From the NCBI GenBank assembly GCA_946481585.1, contig CAMLOF010000067.1:1-12328 (forward strand): DNA of 12,328 bases, given 5' to 3'. Shown here in pieces: positions 6,868 through 12,328 of the stretch. A program made the translations under genes and the position numbers. The notes beneath the pieces are model-generated. The model saw nothing but the letters and a program-made list of their open reading frames with translations, searched no databases and was not told the DNA's origin. Within the stretch, counting starts at the first letter, position 1. Every line of letters begins with the position of its first letter. Source of the stretch: an uncultured Macromonas sp. (GTDB lineage Bacteria > Pseudomonadota > Gammaproteobacteria > Burkholderiales > Burkholderiaceae).

Positions 6868-7848
6868 TCAAACGCCAGCCGCATGTGCCTGCTGGTCGGC
6901 ATGGTACGAGCTGCGCACCATGGCACCCACGGCAGCGTGGCTGAAGCCCATTTCATAGGCCTTGGTCTCGAACATCTTGAACGTGTCGGGGTGCACGTAA
7001 CGTCGCACGGGCAGGTGGTGGCCGCTGGGGGCCAGGTACTGCCCAATCGTCAGCATGTCGATGTTGTGCGCGCGCATGTCGCGCATCACTTCCAGAATTT
7101 CCTCGTCGGTTTCGCCCAGGCCCACCATCAAGCCGCTTTTGGTGGGAATGTCTGGGAAGAGGGCTTTGAACTTCTTCAGCAGGTTCAGGCTGAACGCGTA
7201 GTCCGAGCCTGGGCGTGCCTCCTTGTAAAGGCGTGGCACTGTCTCCAGGTTGTGGTTCATCACATCTGGCGGAGCAGCCTTCAAAATTTCCAGGGCGCGG
7301 TCGTCGCGTCCGCGGAAGTCTGGCACCAACACCTCAATCTGGGTAGAGGGCGACAACTCGCGGGTCTTCTCGATACAAGCCACGAAATGGCCTGCACCGC
7401 CGTCGCGCAGATCGTCCCGGTCCACGCTGGTGATCACCACATACTTCAGCTTCAGTGCGGCAATGGTCTTCGCCAGGTTCTCCGGCTCATTTGCGTCCAG
7501 GGGATCGGGGCGGCCGTGTCCCACGTCACAAAACGGGCAGCGGCGGGTGCACTTGTCACCCATGATCATGAAGGTGGCCGTGCCCTTGCCGAAGCACTCG
7601 CCAATGTTCGGGCAAGACGCCTCCTCGCAGACCGTTACCAGCTTGTTCTGCCGCAGAATGTCCTTGATCTCGTAGAACCGGGTGCTTGGTGACCCCGCTT
7701 TCACGCGAATCCATTCCGGCTTCTTCAGCACTTCCGCAGGCACCACCTTGATGGGAATGCGGGCTGTCTTGGCCTGGCTCTTCTGCTTGGCGGTGGGGTC
7801 GTAGTTTTCTGCGCTGGCAGCTTCGCGAACGACGGGCGGTGTGGTCAT
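6868..7848 (-). CDS. lipA: Lipoyl synthase (radical SAM)
   Basis: LipA inserts two sulfurs into protein-bound octanoyl groups to make lipoyl cofactor for pyruvate and 2-oxoglutarate dehydrogenases and the glycine cleavage system. From the ATG at 7848 it is 326 residues. The auxiliary cluster motif is C74, C79, C85 ([12 protein letters not shown]). The radical SAM motif is C100, C104, C107 (CTRRCPFC). The C-terminal RSSYHAD (312-318) supplies the serine that ligates the auxiliary cluster. The frame is open to an ATG at 7923, but that would overlap lipB by 23 bases and add 25 residues unlike LipA, so MTTPPVV is the better start. The N-terminus up to about residue 45 is a variable extension common in the family. 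It lies 52 bases downstream of lipB and is the last gene of the operon. Confidence 0.97.
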   Translation of the reverse strand: MTTPPVVREAASAENYDPTAKQKSQAKTARIPIKVVPAEVLKKPEWIRVKAGSPSTRFYEIKDILRQNKLVTVCEEASCPNIGECFGKGTATFMIMGDKCTRRCPFCDVGHGRPDPLDANEPENLAKTIAALKLKYVVITSVDRDDLRDGGAGHFVACIEKTRELSPSTQIEVLVPDFRGRDDRALEILKAAPPDVMNHNLETVPRLYKEARPGSDYAFSLNLLKKFKALFPDIPTKSGLMVGLGETDEEILEVMRDMRAHNIDMLTIGQYLAPSGHHLPVRRYVHPDTFKMFETKAYEMGFSHAAVGAMVRSSYHADQQAHAAGV

Positions 7849-7900
7849 GTTAGGGGTTCCGGTAAGAAACGGGGCAGACGGAATGAGCTCTATCGCGCCT

Positions 7901-8581
7901 TCAGGGCGCAAGCAAGGCTTCAAGCTTGTGGGCTAGAACGTCGGCCACTTCCGTAGGCTGGGCCTGAACGCCGATTGTAGAAAGGTCCACCGTTTTCAGG
8001 CCCGCGTAGCCGCAGGGGTTGATACGGGAAAAGGGTTCCAGGTCCATGGACACGTTGAGTGCAAGCCCGTGGTAGGTGCAGTGGCGGTGCACTTTGATGC
8101 CCAGCGCACTGATCTTGCCAAGGCCTGCGAAAGGGTCAGACCCGGGAGCGGGGCCCGTGAGTGCCGAATGGTCAAACGGGTTGGCCAGCCGCACATAAAT
8201 GCCGGGTGCACTGGCCACCCGGTGCCCGGTCACTTGCCAGTGGGCCAGCGTGCGGATCACTGCTTCTTCCAGCCGGTAAACGTACTCCTTGACGAAGTAA
8301 CCGGCGCGTTGCAAATTGATCAGCGGGTAGGCCACGACTTGGCCGGGGCCATGGTACGTGACCTGGCCGCCACGGTTGCTCTGCACCACGGGAATGTCAC
8401 CGGGGTTGAGCAAGTGATCCGTCTTGCCTGCCAGCCCTTGTGTGTAGGTCGGTGGGTGTTCGCAAAGCCAGATCTCGTCCGGCTTGTCGGCGCCGCGCTC
8501 GGCTGTGAAGCGCTGCATGGCCTCGAACGTAGGCAGGTAGGGCACCTGCCCGAGCCGGCGTATGACCAATGGCGCTGTCAC
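7901..8581 (-). CDS. lipB: Octanoyl-[acyl carrier protein]:protein N-octanoyltransferase
   Basis: LipB transfers the octanoyl group from acyl carrier protein to lipoyl domains, supplying the substrate of LipA. The 226-residue protein shows [12 protein letters not shown] (70-81), the acyl-thioester cysteine C190 in INPCGYAG and the catalytic lysine K156 in GLGKIS. The spacing of 34 between them equals that of the E. coli enzyme (K135, C169). From memory of the E. coli sequence, about 20 extra residues (roughly 131-152, rich in Pro, Gly and Ala) sit between APGIYV and GKIS, probably a surface loop. The start is GTG at 8581, whose bases overlap the upstream stop codon as GTGA, so translation is likely coupled to the DUF493 gene. 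Confidence 0.97.
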   Translation of the reverse strand: MTAPLVIRRLGQVPYLPTFEAMQRFTAERGADKPDEIWLCEHPPTYTQGLAGKTDHLLNPGDIPVVQSNRGGQVTYHGPGQVVAYPLINLQRAGYFVKEYVYRLEEAVIRTLAHWQVTGHRVASAPGIYVRLANPFDHSALTGPAPGSDPFAGLGKISALGIKVHRHCTYHGLALNVSMDLEPFSRINPCGYAGLKTVDLSTIGVQAQPTEVADVLAHKLEALLAP

Positions 8582-8862
8582 AGCACCACTTTCACCATCG
8601 GGTGGGTCGTCAGGGTCCGGTAGAGCTCGTCCAGTTGTTCGCGGCTCACAACGCGCACGGTAATGGTCAGGCCCAGGTAGTTGCCACCCTTGCTGGGGCG
8701 GTGCTCCATGGTCTGCGGGTCAAAGTCGGGGTCGAACTGTGTTGCCACATGTGCGATCGCTGCGGCGAAGCCCTCCACATGCGCCCCCATCACCTTGATC
8801 GGGAAATGGCAAGGGTACTCAATGAGAGATTGCTCGGGGGGGATGGGGCGAGAGAAGTCCAT
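8578..8862 (-). CDS. ybeD: DUF493/YbeD-family small protein
   Basis: A 94-residue protein of the YbeD/DUF493 family, which is often found next to lipB and has an ACT-like fold in E. coli; its function is not settled. Visible family features are [14 protein letters not shown] near the N-terminus, [15 protein letters not shown] in the middle and [15 protein letters not shown] at the end. The frame extends to an ATG at 8949, but a promoter at 8912-8940 lies inside that extension, so the ATG at 8862 is the likely start. It is the first gene of the operon with lipB (4-base overlap) and lipA. A regulatory or accessory role in lipoylation is a guess based only on this context. Confidence 0.9.
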   Translation of the reverse strand: MDFSRPIPPEQSLIEYPCHFPIKVMGAHVEGFAAAIAHVATQFDPDFDPQTMEHRPSKGGNYLGLTITVRVVSREQLDELYRTLTTHPMVKVVL

Positions 8863-8911
8863 GTCGTCAAGGGCGCAACCGGATCTGGCTGCTTGAGGTC
8901 GGCAGAAAGGG

Positions 8912-8940
8912 ATTATCCCAGGGCACCACGCCGGTGCCAA
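8912..8940 (-). promoter_or_regulatory. Sigma70-type promoter of the DUF493-lipB-lipA operon
   Basis: On the - strand TTGGCA (8940-8935) is followed after exactly 17 bases by GATAAT (8917-8912). Each box matches the consensus at five of six positions. Transcription would start near 8905, leaving a leader of about 40 bases before the DUF493 ATG at 8862. Confidence 0.7.
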
Positions 8941-8962
8941 CAAATGCACCAGTCAGGGGTTA

Positions 8963-8993
8963 TTGACTGCCGCATGGGGTTTCTACGTATAAT
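8963..8993 (+). promoter_or_regulatory. Promoter of the ATP synthase operon
   Basis: TTGACT (8963-8968) is followed after 19 bases by a perfect TATAAT (8988-8993). The spacer is two bases longer than ideal, which may lower the strength or mark a need for an activator. Transcription would start near 9000, giving a leader of about 70 bases before atpI. Confidence 0.75.
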
Positions 8994-9072
8994 GAATGGC
9001 TTTGCCAAGCTTCGCAGTGCAATTGACTTGCATGTGCGGTGTGTAACCTGTACGTAATTTCAAGGCCGGACA

Positions 9073-9612
9073 ATGACCCGCAAGCCATCGTCCCCCCCGG
9101 GCCCCGGGCCCCAGGAAAACACACTGCATGACTGGGAAGATGAGGCAGTAGAAGAAGAATTCAAGCCCCTGACGCGCGAACAGGCGCAGCAGTGGCGAGC
9201 ACGCCAGCCGGCAATGTCGGCCTGGCGTGTGGTGTGGTGGCAGGTGGTGCTGATGGCGCTGGTCACGTTGGCAGGAGTTGTGTTTACGCAAAGTCCTGCT
9301 GTCGCGTGGTCGGTGTTCTACGGCGGCTTGTGCATCACGCTGCCAACGGCACTCATGGCATACGGACTGACTTCAAGCGCCCTTTCCCGGGCGATTGCAA
9401 AGATGTTCCCTGGTGTTGCCAAGGTGTCGCTGGCAGGAGTGTTGTTGTGGGAAGGAGTCAAGGTGCTGCTGGCAATGGCCATGATGTGGTCGGCGCCGCG
9501 CCTGATTCCTGACCTGAGCTGGCTTGGCCTGGTGGCCGGGCTGGTGGTGGTGCTCAAGGCCTACTGGCTGGCGTTCTGGTGGCAGAACCGGCAGGCGGCC
9601 TTGAAGCGATAA
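9073..9612 (+). CDS. atpI: ATP synthase subunit I (AtpI)
   Basis: AtpI is a small membrane protein that heads many atp operons and is thought to help assemble the c-ring or import magnesium; it is not part of the finished enzyme. The 179-residue protein has a polar, acidic N-terminus (about 1-47, with EDEAVEEEF) and then four hydrophobic segments at about 51-73, 75-99, 112-140 and 148-170. The position as first gene and this topology support the call more than sequence, since the family is poorly conserved. AAGG about 9 bases upstream supports the ATG at 9073. A second ATG at 9214 would remove the acidic tail but has no ribosome site. It is followed 30 bases later by atpB. Confidence 0.87.
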   Translation: MTRKPSSPPGPGPQENTLHDWEDEAVEEEFKPLTREQAQQWRARQPAMSAWRVVWWQVVLMALVTLAGVVFTQSPAVAWSVFYGGLCITLPTALMAYGLTSSALSRAIAKMFPGVAKVSLAGVLLWEGVKVLLAMAMMWSAPRLIPDLSWLGLVAGLVVVLKAYWLAFWWQNRQAALKR

Positions 9613-9642
9613 GGTTTTGACATTTGATTGGCTGATTCAACC

Positions 9643-10527
9643 ATGGCTACTGAAGGCGTTGGGCCCACCCCGGGCGAGTACATCAAGCACCACCTGACCC
9701 ACCTGACCAACCAGGGGCATAAACAGTCGAGCATCGTCGACTTCTCCTACATCAACCTGGACTCGGTGGTTGTTGCCTCCCTGTTGGGTTTGCTGTCGGT
9801 GTTCGTGCTGTGGCTCGCTGCACGCAAGGCCACTGCTGGCGTGCCCGGGCGGTTCCAGGCAGCGGTCGAAATCCTGGTTGAAATGGTCGAGAACCAGGCC
9901 AAGAGCGTGATCCACAACGCCCAGAGCCGCAAGCTGGTGGCTCCGTTGGCGCTGACCGTCTTCGTCTGGATCTTCATGATGAACTTCATGGACATGCTGC
10001 CGCTGGACCTGCTGCCCAAGCTGTGGGAAGGCTACTACGCCGCCACCGGCCATGATCCCCATCACGCCTACCTGCGCGTGGTGCCTACCGCCGATCTGTC
10101 GACCACCCTGGGTCTGTCCACCTCCGTGCTGCTGCTGTGCCTGTTCTACAACGTCAAGATCAAAGGTCTGGGCGGCTGGGCGCACGAGTTGGTGTGTGCA
10201 CCCTTCGGCACCAGCAAGAACCCGGTCTGGGCGGTGCTGCTGGGCGTGGTCAACTTCCTGATGCAAATGATCGAATTCGTGGCGAAGACCGTTTCCCACG
10301 GCATGCGGTTGTTTGGCAACATGTTCGCGGGCGAGCTGGTCTTCATGCTGATTGCGCTGCTGGGTGGTTACGCTGCCCTCTCCTTCGGCGGAAGCCTGCT
10401 CTTCGTCGGGCACCTGATCGCCGGCACGGTGTGGACCTTGTTCCACATCCTGGTCATCACCCTGCAGGCGTTCATCTTCATGATGCTGGCTCTGATCTAT
10501 CTGGGTCAGGCTCATGATGCGCACTGA
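9643..10527 (+). CDS. atpB: ATP synthase subunit a (Fo proton channel)
   Basis: Subunit a forms the half-channels that carry protons to and from the c-ring in the inner membrane. The 294-residue protein has the hallmark SHGMRLFGNMFAGEL with the essential arginine at R222 (E. coli R210) and E231 (E. coli E219). Q275 in VITLQAF corresponds to E. coli Q252. About five to six hydrophobic segments follow a polar N-terminus (EYIKHHLTHL). A TTG at 9628 in frame would add five residues, but the ATG at 9643 gives the MATEG start that resembles related proteins. Neither start has a strong Shine-Dalgarno, so translation may depend on atpI. Length is somewhat above E. coli AtpB, mainly in the loop around residues 128-146. 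Confidence 0.97.
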   Translation: MATEGVGPTPGEYIKHHLTHLTNQGHKQSSIVDFSYINLDSVVVASLLGLLSVFVLWLAARKATAGVPGRFQAAVEILVEMVENQAKSVIHNAQSRKLVAPLALTVFVWIFMMNFMDMLPLDLLPKLWEGYYAATGHDPHHAYLRVVPTADLSTTLGLSTSVLLLCLFYNVKIKGLGGWAHELVCAPFGTSKNPVWAVLLGVVNFLMQMIEFVAKTVSHGMRLFGNMFAGELVFMLIALLGGYAALSFGGSLLFVGHLIAGTVWTLFHILVITLQAFIFMMLALIYLGQAHDAH

Positions 10528-10551
10528 GTTCGCGTAACCCGCGCAGCACTG

Positions 10552-10853
<302 letters not shown>

Positions 10854-10874
10854 TAGTCTTGCTGTGAGGAAGGG

Positions 10875-10902
10875 TGCGCCCCGGGCCCGGTGTCCGGGCG
10901 CA
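10875..10902 (+). promoter_or_regulatory. Strong GC hairpin between atpE and atpF
   Basis: TGCGCCC (10875-10881) pairs with GGGCGCA (10896-10902). Alternatively GCCCGG (10885-10890) pairs with CCGGGC (10894-10899) around TGT. No T-run follows, so it is not a terminator. It could protect the atpE 3' end or reduce read-through, either of which would raise c-subunit output relative to the genes downstream. Confidence 0.5.
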
Positions 10903-10955
10903 TGTCTCCCAGCAAATGCGTTTCAACTCTTGTTAACACACAGAAAGGCGTTGCG

Positions 10956-11426
10956 ATGAACATCAATGCAACCCTCTTTGCGCAAGCCATCGTCTTTGCG
11001 ATTCTGGTGTGGTTCACGATGAAGTTCGTGTGGCCCCCCATCGCCAAGGCCCTGGATGAGCGCGCGCAGAAGATTTCCGAAGGTCTGGCTGCCTCCGAGA
11101 AGGCTAAGACCGAGCTGGCCGTGGCCAACAAGCGCGTCGAGGAAGAGTTGAGCAAGTCGCGCAACGAGTCCGCGACCCGTCTGGCTGACGCCGAGCGCCG
11201 TGCCCAATCTCTGATCGAAGAGGCCAAGGCCCGCGCTAACGACGAAGCCGCCAAGATCATCGAAGCTGCCAAGGCTGAGGCCGACCAGCAGATCGTCAAG
11301 GCACGTGAAGCCCTGCGCGAGCAAGTGGCTGGTCTGGCTGTCAAGGGCGCCGAGCAAATCCTCCAGCGCGAAGTCAACGCAGGCGTCCACGCCGAGTTGT
11401 TGAGCCGCCTGAAGACCGAACTCTGA
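10956..11426 (+). CDS. atpF: ATP synthase subunit b (peripheral stalk)
   Basis: Subunit b is the dimeric stator stalk joining membrane Fo to F1. The 156-residue protein, the same length as E. coli AtpF, has one N-terminal membrane helix (about 5-26, [18 protein letters not shown]) and then [15 protein letters not shown], a family hallmark. A long charged Ala/Glu/Lys coiled coil (about 35-125) and a C-terminal delta-binding part (AEQILQREV) follow. The frame runs back to an ATG at 10890, inside the intercistronic hairpin, but MNINATLF at 10956 has AGAAAGG upstream and the standard N-terminus. It follows atpE by 102 bases and precedes atpH by 21. Confidence 0.98.
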   Translation: MNINATLFAQAIVFAILVWFTMKFVWPPIAKALDERAQKISEGLAASEKAKTELAVANKRVEEELSKSRNESATRLADAERRAQSLIEEAKARANDEAAKIIEAAKAEADQQIVKAREALREQVAGLAVKGAEQILQREVNAGVHAELLSRLKTEL

Positions 11427-11447
11427 TCCGCGCACAAAGGTTGACCC

Positions 11448-11978
11448 ATGGCCGAACTTGCCACCATTGCCCGACCCTACGCCGAAGCGCTGTTCAAGGC
11501 CGCCAAGGCTGATGCCGTTGCCGCAGCGCAGTGGCTCGACGAACTGGCCGCCATTGCCGGAAACGAGCAACTGCTGCAGTTTGCCGACAACCCCAAGGTC
11601 ACTTCCGAACAGGTGTTCGACGTGATCACTGGTGTGGCCAAGCAGGCCCTGCCAGAGATGGCTCGCAATTTCCTGCGCACGGTGATCGACAACGGCCGCG
11701 TTGCGGCCCTGCCCGAGATTGCTCAGCAGTTCCGCGCTCTCATGACCGCGCAACAGGGCACCTCGGATGCCGTGGTGTACAGCGCCTACGACATCGACAG
11801 CGCTGCCCTGGCAGATCTGGCCGGCGTTCTTGAAAAGCGTTTCGGACGCAAGCTCAACCTCAAGGTGGAGTTGCAGCCCGAACTCATCGGCGGCGTGCGC
11901 GTGGTGGTGGGTGACGAGGTGCTGGACACCTCCGTCAAAGCCCGTCTGGAACAAATGAGAGTGGCCCTGACGGCGTGA
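11448..11978 (+). CDS. atpH: ATP synthase subunit delta
   Basis: Delta links the b-subunit stalk to the top of the F1 alpha/beta hexamer. The 176-residue protein starts with the family pattern [11 protein letters not shown], has a helical N-terminal domain to about 105, and ends with the conserved [28 protein letters not shown] C-terminal segment (about 143-168). AAAGG lies about 9 bases before the ATG. It sits between atpF (21 bases upstream) and atpA (49 bases downstream), the standard order. Confidence 0.98.
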   Translation: MAELATIARPYAEALFKAAKADAVAAAQWLDELAAIAGNEQLLQFADNPKVTSEQVFDVITGVAKQALPEMARNFLRTVIDNGRVAALPEIAQQFRALMTAQQGTSDAVVYSAYDIDSAALADLAGVLEKRFGRKLNLKVELQPELIGGVRVVVGDEVLDTSVKARLEQMRVALTA

Positions 11979-12027
11979 GCCGCGGTGTGTCCCGAAGCGT
12001 CACTATTTACGAAAGAAGGAAAGAGTC

Positions 12028-12328
12028 ATGCAACTCAATCCCGCAGAAATTTCTGAACTGATCAAGTCCCGCATCGAAGGCTTGGCTCCCTCTGCCGATG
12101 TGCGCAACCAGGGTACCGTGGTGTCCGTGACCGACGGTATCGTTCGCGTGCATGGCCTGAGCGACGTGATGCAGGGTGAGATGCTGGAATTCCCCGCCAA
12201 CGCCGCTGGTCAGCCGACCTTCGGCCTGGCACTGAACCTGGAGCGTGACTCCGTTGGTGCCGTGGTGCTGGGTGAGTACGAGCACATCTCCGAAGGCGAC
12301 ACCGTCAAGTGCACGGGCCGCATTCTGG
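12028..12328 (+). CDS. atpA: ATP synthase subunit alpha, N-terminal 100 codons (runs off window)
   Basis: Alpha is the non-catalytic nucleotide-binding subunit of the F1 hexamer. Only the N-terminal helix and the beta-barrel domain are seen: [16 protein letters not shown], then [22 protein letters not shown] and [13 protein letters not shown], all typical of bacterial AtpA. No stop occurs before the window ends. AAGGA about 9 bases before the ATG gives a good ribosome site. The Walker A region lies beyond the window. Confidence 0.97.
   Translation, partial: MQLNPAEISELIKSRIEGLAPSADVRNQGTVVSVTDGIVRVHGLSDVMQGEMLEFPANAAGQPTFGLALNLERDSVGAVVLGEYEHISEGDTVKCTGRIL

Noticed and set aside
7895..7909. 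Short hairpin around the lipB stop codon
   Set aside because: The stem is only about 5-6 bp with a bulge and no T-run; it is too weak to call a terminator between lipB and lipA.
7849..7923. Longer lipA start at 7923
   Set aside because: The extra 25 residues do not resemble LipA and overlap lipB; the ATG at 7848 gives a normal length and N-terminus.
8863..8949. Longer DUF493 start at 8949
   Set aside because: The extension contains a good promoter (8912-8940) and the extra residues do not look like the family N-terminus.
9094..9113. G/C-rich palindromic run near the start of atpI
   Set aside because: It lies inside the coding region for the Pro/Gly-rich atpI N-terminus, and I see no separate regulatory meaning in it.
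9637..10524. - strand open frame opposite atpB
   Set aside because: It is an antisense shadow of a conserved membrane protein; the product is full of His and Gln and has no hydrophobic segments or known motif.

Overview
The window reads as chromosomal DNA of a betaproteobacterium, most likely a member of the Comamonadaceae (Acidovorax/Delftia/Comamonas-like). This rests on the high GC content, the protein sequences of the ATP synthase and lipoate genes, and the layout in which a DUF493-lipB-lipA operon lies back to back with the atp operon. The genus is an inference. No mobile element, CRISPR array, tRNA or rRNA gene is visible. No stretch longer than about 210 bases lacks a gene.

Region 1 (1-6850) is a surface-adhesin locus of the LapA/LapG/LapD type. 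It opens with the C-terminal 683 codons of a large repetitive type I-secreted adhesin (+ strand, 5' end outside the window). Two perfect hairpins follow. Then come, on the - strand, a LapD-like inside-out c-di-GMP receptor and, upstream of it in the same operon, a LapG-like periplasmic cysteine protease. A divergent 182-bp regulatory region separates lapG from a + strand gene for a TolC/LapE-type outer-membrane channel. That channel carries a fused C-terminal OmpA-like peptidoglycan-binding domain. In the known Pseudomonas circuit, LapD bound to c-di-GMP sequesters LapG, so the adhesin stays tethered in its outer-membrane exporter. When c-di-GMP falls, LapG is freed and cuts the adhesin N-terminus, and the cell detaches. 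The adhesin C-terminus, protease, receptor and channel are all here. The ABC transporter (LapB), the membrane-fusion protein (LapC) and the adhesin N-terminus with its cleavage site are not in the window.

Region 2 (6868-8862, - strand) is a lipoate-synthesis operon in transcription order DUF493/YbeD, lipB, lipA. A good sigma70-type promoter lies at 8912-8940. It ends at a hairpin (6822-6848) shared with the convergent channel gene.

Region 3 (8963 to the end, + strand) is the start of the F1Fo ATP synthase operon: atpI, atpB, atpE, atpF, atpH and the first 100 codons of atpA. A promoter with a perfect TATAAT lies at 8963-8993. The c-subunit gene atpE is flanked by a pyrimidine-rich leader and a strong intercistronic hairpin, which could help set its high expression.

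The housekeeping genes look ordinary. The points most worth a second look are the TolC-OmpA fusion in a c-di-GMP-controlled adhesin locus, and the unclassified non-repetitive module of the adhesin between its last repeat and its secretion signal.
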